Assembly (NCBI GenBank): GCA_017513865.1
Contig: JAFWMN010000011.1
Location: 1 to 64,000, forward strand
Source: Bacilli bacterium
GTDB taxonomy: Bacteria; Bacillota_I; Bacilli_A; RF39; UBA660
Length of the DNA stretch: 64,000 nt
Direction of reading: 5' to 3'
Under the pieces are notes generated by a model. It saw only the letters and a list, made by a program, of their open reading frames with translations, had not been told where the DNA came from and searched no databases. Below are positions 41,729-51,639 of this stretch, piece after piece. A program made the position numbers and the translations under genes. Numbering within the stretch: position 1 is the first letter of the stretch; each line of letters opens with the position of its first letter.

Positions 41729-43782
41729 TATTCAGAATTTTCCGGAGTTTCCGGTTGCGCTGGCGTAGTAGGTTCTGGTTCTGAAGCTTTTTCTACACAT
41801 TTTCCTGAAGAATTTTCTTCATATCCACTATCACAAACACATTTTTTAGCTGACTCACTATATGTAGCATTAGCTCCACAAGTCTTTTCATCATCTTTCT
41901 TATTATCTTTTTTATCATTAGAACTTGTCCCACCTGCTGTTAAAGTAATAGATCTTACATCTTCAATATTTGCTCCTGCTGGAACGCTTTGTGAAAGTAC
42001 ATAACCATTGCCACCATTAACACTAACTTTAATCCCATGACTTGAACACCAAGACTGCGCATAACTTAAAGTTTGTCCAACAAAACTAGGTAGTAAGGTT
42101 AAATTTTTCTTGCCAGTCGCTTTTTGTCCAATAACTGTTTTTTCATAAGGTTTATTTACATCAAAACTAAAGGATTTAATAACCTTAGCTTTTTTAATAC
42201 CTAAATTTTCTTTCATTGCATTAGAAACTTCTTTTATACTATCATCATATAAAACATAGTTGTATAAATTTAAATTAGATCCGCCGTAGTCAACTATCAT
42301 TGCACTATAACCATTTAAATATAATCTTTGAATTCCCAAAACATCTGAAATATCAGAATTATTATCTGCCTTAACCGCAATATCCTTAAATACATTATAA
42401 AGTGAAAGTATTTGATCAGTACTCATATTAGTAACCATATTATTACTAATTGTATCAAGTAATTTATAAACTGTATTTAAATCATTTATCGTTTTAAATT
42501 TATTTAATAAAGCTGTTACAACTTCTTGTTGATGTTGTCCTCTAATAAAATCATTACTATTGTAACTTGTCCATTTTTTAGAACACTTATCAGGATTAGA
42601 ATGTCTATTACGTGAAAAAGCTAAAGCTTGCTCTCCATTTAAAACTTGACGACCTTTTTCAATATAAACAGTCCCAGGTCCCCACATTCTATTACTATTT
42701 TGTTCACACATATTATAAGGAACATCAATTTCTACACCACCCAAAGCATCCACTAATTGAACTGCTCCTTTAAAATTAATTTTGACATAATAATCAATAT
42801 TAACATCAAGGAAATTTTGAATAGTCTTAATCATACACCCTTCGCCCTGCCAAGCAGCATGAGTTATTTTATTTTTCTTCTTATTCGCAAAACAAGAAAT
42901 AGGAACATATGAATCACGAGGAATACTTAAAATTGTTGCTCCTAAAGTTTTTGGGTTAAAAGTAATTAGCATTAAAGAATCTCCATTGAAAGAGCTATTT
43001 CTTATTCCTTCTTTTTCTGAATCAACACCCATAATAAGAACCGTAAATGGTGAATCAACTTTCTTCCCTTTACTACTAATAATAGATTCCTTATCTTTAG
43101 TTTTTTTAGTATCAGTAAATATTATTTTTGTTTTATCTTTGATATCTTCATATCCTTCCATACTACCAAACATTACTGAATAATTTGTAGGCAAAAAGAT
43201 ATATTTAATATCACCTTTATATAAAGAATCAATCATTTCAATATAATTACTATATTCTTTTATTTCATTAGTTAGGCCTTTCTTTTCAATAATTTCTTTT
43301 GGAAGTTTATAACCATCAATACTAGATTCATCATTTATCATTCCAACATTTTCTTTACCAATGCCAGTAATTGAAGAAATATCATTAGTACTTAAAGTAA
43401 CTAAACTAGATGAATAGGTCTTGTAACCAGACGTATCACTAACAACATCCAATGTCGTATATACTTTATCTATATTATAACCTATAAATCCAGCACCGCC
43501 ACCAATTAACAACATGACTAATATAGTAAATATAAGTTTCCCAGTTTTATGTTTCTTATACTTTCTTATTGAAGAAATTAATAAAAAAAGACAAATAACA
43601 CATAAAACAATAGAACCAATTAATCTTAAATTGTTTTCTATATTATTTAAACGTGATACTGTGTATATTAAATATCCAGCACCACCGATAAGAACTAAAT
43701 TACTAATAAAAGTAAAAAACAAAGCAATTTTACTTTTTTTTCTTCTTTTCGCTTCCATTCTTTGAGTTCTTTTACCCATCAT
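41728..43782 (-). CDS. LytR-CpsA-Psr protein with PASTA and Cys-rich C-terminal tails
   Basis: Membrane phosphotransferase that attaches teichoic acid or other glycopolymers to peptidoglycan. After a basic N-terminus come three membrane helices (about 20-120), an accessory domain, and the LCP catalytic domain (about 255-450: VLIMGVDSE, GDSLMLITFNPKTLGATILSIPRDSYV, ITHAAWQGE, GEQALAFSRNRHSNPD). Then a PASTA-like unit (GQTLSYAQSWCSSHGIKVSV...VPAGANI) and a Cys-rich, EGF-like segment (CGANATYSESAKKCVCDSGYEENSSGKC) before a Pro/Glu tail. The last module is unusual. GAGGAGTGAT precedes the ATG. Confidence 0.88.
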   Translation of the reverse strand: MMGKRTQRMEAKRRKKSKIALFFTFISNLVLIGGAGYLIYTVSRLNNIENNLRLIGSIVLCVICLFLLISSIRKYKKHKTGKLIFTILVMLLIGGGAGFIGYNIDKVYTTLDVVSDTSGYKTYSSSLVTLSTNDISSITGIGKENVGMINDESSIDGYKLPKEIIEKKGLTNEIKEYSNYIEMIDSLYKGDIKYIFLPTNYSVMFGSMEGYEDIKDKTKIIFTDTKKTKDKESIISSKGKKVDSPFTVLIMGVDSEKEGIRNSSFNGDSLMLITFNPKTLGATILSIPRDSYVPISCFANKKKNKITHAAWQGEGCMIKTIQNFLDVNIDYYVKINFKGAVQLVDALGGVEIDVPYNMCEQNSNRMWGPGTVYIEKGRQVLNGEQALAFSRNRHSNPDKCSKKWTSYNSNDFIRGQHQQEVVTALLNKFKTINDLNTVYKLLDTISNNMVTNMSTDQILSLYNVFKDIAVKADNNSDISDVLGIQRLYLNGYSAMIVDYGGSNLNLYNYVLYDDSIKEVSNAMKENLGIKKAKVIKSFSFDVNKPYEKTVIGQKATGKKNLTLLPSFVGQTLSYAQSWCSSHGIKVSVNGGNGYVLSQSVPAGANIEDVRSITLTAGGTSSNDKKDNKKDDEKTCGANATYSESAKKCVCDSGYEENSSGKCVEKASEPEPTTPAQPETPENSE

Positions 43783-43850
43783 ATCACTCCTCAAATACTA
43801 TAAATAAGTATAGCCTAAATTTTAGATTTTAACAAGTCCATATTCTAATT

Positions 43851-44504
43851 TCATTTTTTTAATAATGCTTTTATTATTTTAAAGGAATCTATAAACACAC
43901 TATAATGTGATTTATTATCATTATAAATTGTTTTAATGTTTATCATATTAATATTATATTTATTTTTAACCAAATATTTTAAAACATTCATTTCATATTC
44001 AAATCTATCACCTGAAATAGAAATAAGTTCATCAAACAAACTTTTTGGAAAACATCTAAGTCCTGTTTGTGTATCACAAATATCGAATTTATAGAGTAAT
44101 TTAAATAATTTAGAAACAAATTTGTTGGCTGTTTTTCTAATAAAAGGTGCTCCATCAAAATCTCTAACTCCAAAATAAATGCCATTTTCTTTTATAAAAC
44201 TATCCGCCATTTTTTTAATATCTACTATATCTTGTTGGAGATCGTCATCAACCGTAATTACTCCATCAAAATTAAGTTTTTTCAAATATTCAAATCCTGT
44301 TTTTAAAGAAACACCTTTACCTTTATTTGTTTTAATTTTTAAAACCCTATCAACTTCTATTTCATTAAAAACTTCATTATTTATGCTGCCATCATTAACA
44401 ACTATAATATGATTAAAACCACTATCTTTTAAAACTTCAATTGTCTTAATAAGCTTTTCACTAGGATTATAAGTTGGTATTAATATAACTAATTTATCAT
44501 ACAT
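43851..44504 (-). CDS. Family 2 glycosyltransferase (dolichyl-phosphate-mannose-synthase-like)
   Basis: A 217-residue GT-A fold enzyme: ILIPTYNPSEKLIKTIEVL at the start, VVNDGS for the nucleotide, DGVITVDDDLQQDIVDI with the metal DxD, and TGLRCFPKSLF as the acceptor-site segment. It lacks the C-terminal membrane helices of many relatives. It probably transfers a sugar to a lipid carrier or polymer; the neighbouring LCP gene suggests wall glycopolymers. No clear ribosome binding site: it begins right after the stop of the preceding small gene, suggesting coupling. Confidence 0.88.
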   Translation of the reverse strand: MYDKLVILIPTYNPSEKLIKTIEVLKDSGFNHIIVVNDGSINNEVFNEIEVDRVLKIKTNKGKGVSLKTGFEYLKKLNFDGVITVDDDLQQDIVDIKKMADSFIKENGIYFGVRDFDGAPFIRKTANKFVSKLFKLLYKFDICDTQTGLRCFPKSLFDELISISGDRFEYEMNVLKYLVKNKYNINMINIKTIYNDNKSHYSVFIDSFKIIKALLKK

Positions 44505-44506
44505 AC

Positions 44507-44692
44507 TTATTTTGCTTTATTATTTTCCTTATCATATTTTGGATTACGCATAAACCAGCCTTCACGTTCACCAATTAATTCCATCTCTTCTAAAGTCATA
44601 TTGCCACTTCTAATAGCACGCATAAATACTTCTATTATTTTATCCACTTCTTCTTGACTTAAATATCCAATTGCAATATATTCTTTTTTCAT
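44507..44692 (-). CDS. Small protein of unknown function
   Basis: A 61-residue helical, charged protein (SQEEVDKIIEVFMRAIRSGNMTLEEMELIGEREGWFMRNPKYD). I do not recognise it. AAGGGAGTG precedes the ATG with normal spacing, and the glycosyltransferase gene starts three bases after its stop. Confidence 0.65.
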   Translation of the reverse strand: MKKEYIAIGYLSQEEVDKIIEVFMRAIRSGNMTLEEMELIGEREGWFMRNPKYDKENNKAK

Positions 44693-44726
44693 CTAAATCA
44701 CTCCCTTATAATTATAACACATAAAT

Positions 44727-44754
44727 AAAAAAATGAACTTATATGTTCATTTTT
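44727..44754 (-). terminator. Terminator after tRNA-Cys
   Basis: Perfect stem AAAAATGAAC with GTTCATTTTT (44729-44754), followed by TTTATTTA on the minus strand. Confidence 0.85.
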
Positions 44755-44763
44755 AATTAACAT

Positions 44764-44837
44764 TGGAGGGCCCGACCGGATTTGAACCAGCGATCAGGGA
44801 GTTGCAGTCCCGTGCCTTACCACTTGGCTACGGACCC
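44764..44837 (-). tRNA. tRNA-Cys (anticodon GCA)
   Basis: The minus strand folds into a full cloverleaf: acceptor GGGTCCG with CGGGCCC, anticodon loop CTGCAAC (GCA), T-loop TTCAAAT, discriminator T (U73, the cysteine identity base) and encoded CCA. It follows pheT by 79 bases with a strong hairpin in between. Confidence 0.95.
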
Positions 44838-44843
44838 AGACAC

Positions 44844-44872
44844 TGAAGAGATGTAAACCTCACATCTCTTCA
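44844..44872 (-). other. Perfect 11-bp hairpin between pheT and tRNA-Cys
   Basis: TGAAGAGATGT and ACATCTCTTCA form a perfect stem around a 7-base loop. No T run follows, so it is not a normal terminator. Only six bases separate it from the tRNA 5' end, which suggests a processing or stability signal. Confidence 0.6.
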
Positions 44873-44916
44873 ATAACATGATATTATATTTTATGTATTT
44901 TGTCAATAATTGTTCA

Positions 44917-47289
44917 CTATTTATCTCGAAGTTTAGCTCCGATTTCTTTTTCACACTTAGAAATAATTTTATTAAATATTTCCATAACTTCTTCTTCGCT
45001 AAGTGTTCTTTCATCCGAAGAAAAGGTAAGTGAATAAGCAATAGATTTTTCATTATTTAAAACATTTTCACCAGTATAAACATCAAATACATTTATATCA
45101 GTTAAAAGCTTACCACCAGCTTTTTTAATAACGTTTTCAATTTCTAAAGAATTTGTTTTTTTATCAACAATAAATGCTAAATCTTTTTTGATTAAAGGAT
45201 ATTTAGACGCTGGTTTAAATTTAATAGGTTTTACGTTTTCCATAAGAGCATTTAAAGATATTTCAGCCACATAAACATCATCTTTCTCAATAGATGGATG
45301 AACTCTTCCAATTACCCCTATACGTTTTTCATCTAATGAAATAGATGCACATATTCCAGGATGCATATTAGAAATAGATTCTTTTTCAAAAGAATATCGA
45401 TTTTTAAAACCAAAATAATCTAAAATGTTTTCTATAATTCCTTTTACAAGATAAAAATCTACTTTTACTTTAGTATTATTCCACTCATTAATTATATAAT
45501 TTCCTTCCATAAGAAGAGAAATTTTACTTTCTTCTTTATAATCCTTATCATATGTTTTACTAATTTCATAAAGCATAATATTGTTAACTTTACGAGCTTT
45601 ATTATAATTATAAACATTTAAAAGTGAAGGGATTAAGGTTGTTCTAATAACTGATTTATCAACACTAAGTGGATTTGGCAAAATAGCATTCTCTTTATTT
45701 TCATATTTAAATAGTTTTGCCATTTCCGGAGAAACCAAAGTATACGTTTTACATTCATTAAGCCCCAAAGATCTAAGTCTTTTAGATGCAAGCTTACGAT
45801 ACTTAACATCACCTATATATCTACCTTTTCTAACTACTGTATTTGGCAAAGTAGAAGCCAAATTGTTATAGCCATAAAGTCTTCCTACCTCTTCAGCAAT
45901 ATCATTTACATTAGGATCAATATCAAGTCTTCTAGAAGGAACAGTTACTTTAAACTTTCCGTTTTTAAATTCATAAGGAAAATCTAAACGACCAAGTTCC
46001 ACCTTAACATCATTATCTGTTAAAACTATTCCAAGCATATCATTTATTTCATTAGTTTCAAATTCTAAAATTTTAGGAGTTTTATCTACTTTATCATGAC
46101 AAATAGTTCCCGTTAAAACTTTAGCCCCAGCATATTTTTCAAGCAAATGACAAGCTCTTTCGATTGCTTTATTAGTATATTCATAACTAAGACCTTTACC
46201 ATAACGAATTGAAGCTTCACTTCTTAAATCTAAATTAGCTGCTGTATATCTAATACTCACTGCATCAAATATAGCACTTTCAATTAAAATATCCTTAGTT
46301 TTTTCAGTTACTTCAGTATTTTCACCACCCATAACTCCTGCAATACATACTGGTTTTTCACCGTCAGTAATAACTATATCAGATGATTTCAGTTTTCTTT
46401 TAACACCATCTAAAGTAACAATTTCTTCCCCTTCTTTAGCATCTCTAACTAAAATATTATCCCCTAAAGTATCTTTATCAAAGAAATGTAGTGGCTGACC
46501 ATACTCAAGCATTACGTAATTAGAGATATCAACAACATTATTAATACTTCTCATCCCATAAGCACTAAGTCTTCTTTTAATAAATTCTGGACTTTCACCA
46601 ATTTTAACATCTTTAACCATTTTAGCTAAATAATATGGACATTTTTTAGTATCAACTTTTAAACTAAAATAATCTTTTATATTTTCTTTAATAGGGCTTG
46701 TTTTATCTTCTGGCAAAGTAACTTTATGATTTAAAATAGCTGCAATTTCATAAGCAAATCCTATGTGATAATAACAATCATTATTACGATGTTTATGAAT
46801 ATCAAGCTCATATAAAGTATCATCTAATCCTAAATACTTTAAAGGATCTTCTCCTACTTTAGCTTTACTATCTAATTCTGTTATTCCTTTATTATAAACT
46901 TCTTCTGTTTTTTCTTCTAATCCAAGTTCAAATAAAGCACAAAGCATTCCATTAGATTCAACCCCTCTAATTTTACTTTTTTTAATTTCAAAATTACCAG
47001 GAAGAATAGCTCCAGGAAGAGCAACTATAACCTTTATTCCTTTTCGAACATTTGAAGCTCCGCACACTATTTGTAAAATTTCACTTCCCACATTAACTTT
47101 ACAAATATGTAAATGATCAGAATCAGGATGAGAAGCACATTCTATAACTTCACCAATTACTAAATTATCTATATGATTTGAAATAACTTTTTCAATATTA
47201 ATTCCCGCTTTAGTAATTTTAGTTGCAAGTTCTTTTAGATTCTCATCTTCAATATCTATATAATCTTTTACCCACTCTAAATCTATCAT
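44917..47289 (-). CDS. pheT: Phenylalanyl-tRNA synthetase beta subunit
   Basis: The 790-residue beta subunit of the (alpha-beta)2 class II synthetase. Domains in order: N-terminal domain, EMAP-type tRNA-binding domain (about 40-150; VIGEVIECASHPDSDHLHICKVNVG), B3/B4 editing region (MLEYGQPLHFFDKDTL), B5 domain (about 395-470), catalytic-like core and the C-terminal anticodon-binding FDX-ACB domain (FKPASKYPLIKKDLAFIVDKK, about 700-790). It starts at the last base of pheS. Confidence 0.97.
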   Translation of the reverse strand: MIDLEWVKDYIDIEDENLKELATKITKAGINIEKVISNHIDNLVIGEVIECASHPDSDHLHICKVNVGSEILQIVCGASNVRKGIKVIVALPGAILPGNFEIKKSKIRGVESNGMLCALFELGLEEKTEEVYNKGITELDSKAKVGEDPLKYLGLDDTLYELDIHKHRNNDCYYHIGFAYEIAAILNHKVTLPEDKTSPIKENIKDYFSLKVDTKKCPYYLAKMVKDVKIGESPEFIKRRLSAYGMRSINNVVDISNYVMLEYGQPLHFFDKDTLGDNILVRDAKEGEEIVTLDGVKRKLKSSDIVITDGEKPVCIAGVMGGENTEVTEKTKDILIESAIFDAVSIRYTAANLDLRSEASIRYGKGLSYEYTNKAIERACHLLEKYAGAKVLTGTICHDKVDKTPKILEFETNEINDMLGIVLTDNDVKVELGRLDFPYEFKNGKFKVTVPSRRLDIDPNVNDIAEEVGRLYGYNNLASTLPNTVVRKGRYIGDVKYRKLASKRLRSLGLNECKTYTLVSPEMAKLFKYENKENAILPNPLSVDKSVIRTTLIPSLLNVYNYNKARKVNNIMLYEISKTYDKDYKEESKISLLMEGNYIINEWNNTKVKVDFYLVKGIIENILDYFGFKNRYSFEKESISNMHPGICASISLDEKRIGVIGRVHPSIEKDDVYVAEISLNALMENVKPIKFKPASKYPLIKKDLAFIVDKKTNSLEIENVIKKAGGKLLTDINVFDVYTGENVLNNEKSIAYSLTFSSDERTLSEEEVMEIFNKIISKCEKEIGAKLRDK

Positions 47290-48323
47290 TACTCTGCCTC
47301 CTTCCTATCAAACGACCTCATTTCTCTTATATCATTTGTATAAAATACTCGTAAATCATCTATATTATATTTAACCATAGCTAGGCGTTCAGCTCCAAAA
47401 CCAAAAGCAAAACCTTGCCATTCTTTTGGATCATAGCCACAGTTTTTTAAAACATTAGGGTGAACCATTCCAGCACCAGATACAGTAATCCAACCAGTAT
47501 TTTTACATATACTGCATCCCTTGCCATCACAATGATGACAACTTATATCCATCTCTACTGAAGGCTCTGTAAATTGATAATAACTTGGTCTAAATCTCGT
47601 TTCTGTATCTTCTCCAAATAGTTTTTTAGCTATAACATCAAAAGTTCCTTTTAAATCAGATAAACTAACCTTTCTATCAATTAAAAGTCCTTCTATTTGC
47701 ATAAATTGATGAGAATGAGTTGCATCATCATTGTCTCTTCTATATGTTTTTCCTGGGCAAATAATTCTAATTGGCTTTTTACCTTTTCCTTCAAGCATCA
47801 CCCTTACTTGAACAGGTGAAGTTTGACTACGTAATAATATTTCTTCATTTTTTAAATAAAATGTATCTTGCGCATCTCTGGCCGGATGACCTTTCGGAAT
47901 ATTAAGCATCTCGAAATTATATTTGTCTTCTTCAATCTCTGGACCGTCAATAACATCATAACCCATGCTGATTAAAAGTTCTTCAACTTCTTCAACAACC
48001 TTTTCTAAAATACTAGGACTTCCTGCCGGAATTTTAGTACTTGGTAAGGTTATATCAATACTTTCATTTTCTAATTTTTTATTTAAATTCTCTTCTTCTA
48101 TTTTACTTCTAGCTTCATCTAATAAATTAGTCGCATCTGTTTTTATTTTATTTAAAACACTTCCAAAAGTTTTCTTTTCTTCAGCAGCCATGTCTTTTAA
48201 CTTAGAAGAAAGCTCACTTATACTTCCCTTTTTTCCCAAGTATTTAGCCTTAAGTTCATTAAGTTTTGATAAATCCTTAATTTCCTTTAATTCCTTTTTT
48301 AATTCATCTAATATTTTATCCAT
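47289..48323 (-). CDS. pheS: Phenylalanyl-tRNA synthetase alpha subunit
   Basis: The catalytic alpha subunit, 344 residues. An N-terminal coiled coil (1-90) leads to the class II core: FEMLNIPKGHPARD (motif 1 region), YRRDNDDATHSHQFMQIEG (motif 2) and GFAFGFGAERLAMVKYNIDDLR (motif 3). A Cys-rich insert (CHHCDGKGCSICKNTGW) could bind zinc, as in some relatives. The ATG at 48323 has GGAGGGA upstream. Transcription is controlled by a T-box leader. Confidence 0.97.
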   Translation of the reverse strand: MDKILDELKKELKEIKDLSKLNELKAKYLGKKGSISELSSKLKDMAAEEKKTFGSVLNKIKTDATNLLDEARSKIEEENLNKKLENESIDITLPSTKIPAGSPSILEKVVEEVEELLISMGYDVIDGPEIEEDKYNFEMLNIPKGHPARDAQDTFYLKNEEILLRSQTSPVQVRVMLEGKGKKPIRIICPGKTYRRDNDDATHSHQFMQIEGLLIDRKVSLSDLKGTFDVIAKKLFGEDTETRFRPSYYQFTEPSVEMDISCHHCDGKGCSICKNTGWITVSGAGMVHPNVLKNCGYDPKEWQGFAFGFGAERLAMVKYNIDDLRVFYTNDIREMRSFDRKEAE

Positions 48324-48339
48324 ATTATCCCTCCTTATT

Positions 48340-48547
48340 AAAAAAATCACATCCTAAACATAAGGACGTGATTTACGTGGTACCACCTTAATTTGTAAGT
48401 AATACTTACCTCTAAAACTATAACGCGTTACCGATAAAAGCTCCTAAGGTGAATTCATAAAAGATTATTACTAGTTTACATCTACCACTAGCTTTCTATA
48501 AATAATTACTTTTATTACTACTTCTTAATCAAAGCCTTTAAAAACTC
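48340..48547 (-). promoter_or_regulatory. T-box riboswitch, specifier TTC (Phe)
   Basis: The leader of pheST has the T-box core AAGGTGGTACCACG (48389-48376), a stem I with GGAGC-type pairing and the specifier context GAA-TTC-ACC, where TTC codes for Phe. A perfect 12-bp terminator stem (AAATCACGTCCT with AGGATGTGATTT, one G-U) and T7 lie at about 48340-48374. The extended -10 promoter (TGTTATAAT, TATAAT 48559-48554) overlaps the end of miaA. Confidence 0.92.
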
Positions 48548-48566
48548 ATGTCAATTATAACATAAT

Positions 48567-49448
48567 TTAATTAAATTTACTATTACTTTTTATATATTCT
48601 AAAACTTCATCGCAAGTTTTATCAAAATTATCATAATCTACATTAAACCAAACAAGGGGCATCTGATGATTAAACCAAGTATATTGTCTTTTCGCATATT
48701 TTCTACTTCTGGTTTTAATTTCTTCTATAGCTTCTTCTAAAGTTACCTTGCCATCAAAGTATTCAAATAACTCTTTAGGCCCTATTGGTGTCATTACTGC
48801 TTTAGTTTTTATATTTAAATCATATAAGTTTCTAGCTTCTTTTTCTAAACCTTCTTCAATCATTTTATCTACTCTTTTATTTATTCTATCATATAAAATA
48901 TCTCTATCGGTAGTTAAACCAATAAATAAAGTATCATAAAGTAAAACATCATCTTTAGCCTTTTCACTATATGGTTTCCCATTAGCTTTATAATAATTTA
49001 AAGCACTTATTACTCTAACTCTGTTATTTAAATGAATACTAGTATTAGGATCAACCACTAATAACATTTTATAAAGTTCATCATTACTAAGACCATCATA
49101 TTCTTCATTTAATTTATCTTCAAATTTATAATCAAATAAAGCGGCATTTATATAAAGACCCGTTCCTCCAACTAAAATAGGAACTTTTCCTCTTTCTAAA
49201 ATATCAGCAATTATCATTCGTGCATCTTTTTGATAATCAAAAACTGAATATTCATCAAGAAGACTCTTTTCATCAAGTAAATGATGAACAATACCACAAG
49301 TGTCTTTTACTTTATTAGTAGCAATTTCCATACCTTTATATATTTGGGTACTATCGGCATTAATAATCTCACCATTTAACCTCTGAGCCAAAAAAATACC
49401 TAAATCAGATTTGCCTGTTGCCGTGGGTCCAGTAACTACAATTACCAT
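48567..49448 (-). CDS. miaA: tRNA dimethylallyltransferase
   Basis: Adds a dimethylallyl group to A37 of tRNAs that read UNN codons. P-loop GPTATGKS (6-13), DSTQIYKGMEIATNK, GGTGLYINAALF and the C-terminal SRKYAKRQYTWFNHQ are all present. At 293 residues it has usual length. GGGGATGA lies upstream of the ATG. Confidence 0.96.
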   Translation of the reverse strand: MVIVVTGPTATGKSDLGIFLAQRLNGEIINADSTQIYKGMEIATNKVKDTCGIVHHLLDEKSLLDEYSVFDYQKDARMIIADILERGKVPILVGGTGLYINAALFDYKFEDKLNEEYDGLSNDELYKMLLVVDPNTSIHLNNRVRVISALNYYKANGKPYSEKAKDDVLLYDTLFIGLTTDRDILYDRINKRVDKMIEEGLEKEARNLYDLNIKTKAVMTPIGPKELFEYFDGKVTLEEAIEEIKTRSRKYAKRQYTWFNHQMPLVWFNVDYDNFDKTCDEVLEYIKSNSKFN

Positions 49449-49507
49449 TTTATCATCCCCTTATTATACTTAACATAAGTATAACATAAACTCAAAAATT
49501 AGTATTT

Positions 49508-49535
49508 ATTTTATAGAAAATAAAAATAATGTCAA
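49508..49535 (-). promoter_or_regulatory. Promoter of miaA
   Basis: TTGACA (49535-49530), 16 bases, TAAAAT (49513-49508). Confidence 0.65.
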
Positions 49536-49588
49536 CTCTTAACAAAAAAATATATAATTTTAAAATAACTTGGGCAATAATCGCACAC

Positions 49589-50611
49589 TTATTTTATAAA
49601 CATTGCATCGCCAAAAGAAAAGAATCTATATTTTTCTTTTATCGCTTCATTATAAGCATTTAAAATATTTTCTCTTCCGGCAAGTGCGCTAACTAACATA
49701 ACTAAAGTTGATTTTGGTAAATGAAAATTAGTAATTAATTTATCAACTGCTTTAAATTTATATCCAGGATAAATAAATATATCCGTAAAACCAGAACATT
49801 CTTTAAATTTCCCATATAAATTCATAACAGTTTCTAAAACTCTAGTTGATGTTGTTCCAACACTTATTATTTTATTTCCTTTTTTCTTAGTCTCATTAAG
49901 TAAATTAGCTACTTCCTCACTCATTATATAAAACTCACTATGCATTTTATGGTCCTTAACATCATCTACTGAAACAGGTCTAAAAGTGCCTAGTCCAACA
50001 TGCAAAGTTACACAAGCAATATTAACGCCTTTATCTTTTATTTTTTGAAGTAATTCTTCAGTAAAATGAAGTCCAGCTGTTGGCGCTGCACTACTTCCAA
50101 TATTTTTTGCATAAACTGTTTGATAACGATCTTTATCAGTTAATTTTTCATGAATATAAGGTGGGAGTGGCATTTCTCCAAGTTCATCTAATATTTCATA
50201 TAAAATACCCTCATAAATTAATTTAAACTTTCTTATACCTTCTTCACCTATATACGTACATTCTGCTTTTAATTTATTACCAAATTTAACTATAGTGCCA
50301 ATCTTAATTCTTTTTGCTGGTTTACACAAACATTCCCATATATCTTCGCCTTCATCTTTAAGCATTAATATTTCAATAACTGCCCCAGTATCTTCTTTTT
50401 CACCAATAAGTCTAGCTGGAATCACTTTAGTATCGTTTAAAACTAACGTATCACCTTTATTTAAATAATCAAAAACATCTGTAAACTGTTTGTGTTCTAC
50501 TAAACCTGTTTTTTTATCCAAAACTAAAAGACGTGATGAATCACGTTTTAAAAGTGGTGTTTGCGCAATTAAATTCTTAGGTAAATCAAAATCAAAATCT
50601 TCTACCTTCAT
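49589..50611 (-). CDS. queA: S-adenosylmethionine:tRNA ribosyltransferase-isomerase
   Basis: Makes epoxyqueuosine in the wobble base of GUN tRNAs. Seen: [67 protein letters not shown] and [16 protein letters not shown]. It has 340 residues. It is third in ruvA-ruvB-queA, a common arrangement in bacteria, 11 bases after ruvB. No other queuosine gene and no preQ1 riboswitch was seen. Confidence 0.96.
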   Translation of the reverse strand: MKVEDFDFDLPKNLIAQTPLLKRDSSRLLVLDKKTGLVEHKQFTDVFDYLNKGDTLVLNDTKVIPARLIGEKEDTGAVIEILMLKDEGEDIWECLCKPAKRIKIGTIVKFGNKLKAECTYIGEEGIRKFKLIYEGILYEILDELGEMPLPPYIHEKLTDKDRYQTVYAKNIGSSAAPTAGLHFTEELLQKIKDKGVNIACVTLHVGLGTFRPVSVDDVKDHKMHSEFYIMSEEVANLLNETKKKGNKIISVGTTSTRVLETVMNLYGKFKECSGFTDIFIYPGYKFKAVDKLITNFHLPKSTLVMLVSALAGRENILNAYNEAIKEKYRFFSFGDAMFIK

Positions 50612-50622
50612 ATAATCATTCC

Positions 50623-51630
50623 TTAAAATAAAGTATCATTAACCTTTTTATTCAAATATTTATAAGTTTTGTCAGTAACCATTCTACCCCTACTTGTTCT
50701 TTTCATAAAACCATTTTGCAGTAAATATGGTTCATATACATCTTCTATTGTTGAAGCTTCTTCGCCTATACTAGAAGCTAAAGCATCAATACCAACTGGA
50801 CCACCATTAAATTTATCAATAATTGCATTAAGTAAATTATAGTCGGTCGCATCTAATCCATATTCATCAACTTTCATTTTTTCTAAAGCTTTTTTTGTAA
50901 TTTCTAAATCTATTTCAGGCTTACCTTCAACTAAAGCAAAATCTCGAACTCTTTTAAATAATCTATTAGCTATTCTAGGTGTTCCTCTACTTCTTCTTGC
51001 AAGTTCATGAGCAGCTTTTTCATTTATTGGCGACTTTAAAACTCTACTTGTTCTAAGTACAATTTGCGTAAGTTCTTCTTCCGTATAAAAATTAAGTCTA
51101 TCGACAATTCCAAATCTATCACGAAGTGGCCCTGTTAAATCACCAACTCTAGTTGTTGCGCCCACTAAAGTAAAAGAAGGTAAATCAATACTAATACTTC
51201 TACTTGAACTATCAGAGCCAACGATTATATCTAATTTAAAGTCCTCCATAGCCGAATAAAGAATTTCTTCTATAAATCTCGGAATTCTATGAATTTCATC
51301 AATAAACAAAACATCACCTGGTTCTAAAGTTGATAAAACAGCAGCTAAATCACCGCTTTTTTCGATAGCTGGACCACTTGTGGTTTTAATATTAGTTCCC
51401 ATTTCATTAGCTATAATATAAGCAAGAGTTGTTTTTCCAAGACCAGGAGGACCATATAATAACACATGATCTAAAGCTTCCCCTCTCATTTTAGCTGCCT
51501 TCATAAAAATGTTTAAATTTTCTTTAACTTCTGTTTGACCTATGTACTCATCAATTGAATCAGGCCTAATTGAAGTTTCAAAACCATCTTCTTCAAACTT
51601 CTTACCACTAACTAATCTATCATCTTTCAT
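50623..51630 (-). CDS. ruvB: Holliday junction branch migration ATPase RuvB
   Basis: AAA+ motor, 335 residues. Walker [10 protein letters not shown] (60-68), Walker B FIDEIHR, the beta-hairpin that contacts RuvA, sensor 1 LVGATTR, the Arg finger in GPLRDRFG, and the C-terminal winged helix ([30 protein letters not shown]). It is 9 bases after ruvA. Confidence 0.97.
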   Translation of the reverse strand: MKDDRLVSGKKFEEDGFETSIRPDSIDEYIGQTEVKENLNIFMKAAKMRGEALDHVLLYGPPGLGKTTLAYIIANEMGTNIKTTSGPAIEKSGDLAAVLSTLEPGDVLFIDEIHRIPRFIEEILYSAMEDFKLDIIVGSDSSSRSISIDLPSFTLVGATTRVGDLTGPLRDRFGIVDRLNFYTEEELTQIVLRTSRVLKSPINEKAAHELARRSRGTPRIANRLFKRVRDFALVEGKPEIDLEITKKALEKMKVDEYGLDATDYNLLNAIIDKFNGGPVGIDALASSIGEEASTIEDVYEPYLLQNGFMKRTSRGRMVTDKTYKYLNKKVNDTLF

Positions 51631-51639
51631 AAGTTCCTC

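Noticed and set aside
50612-50622. A preQ1 riboswitch ahead of queA
   Set aside because: queA starts 11 bases after ruvB, leaving no room, and no preQ1 aptamer pattern was seen nearby.
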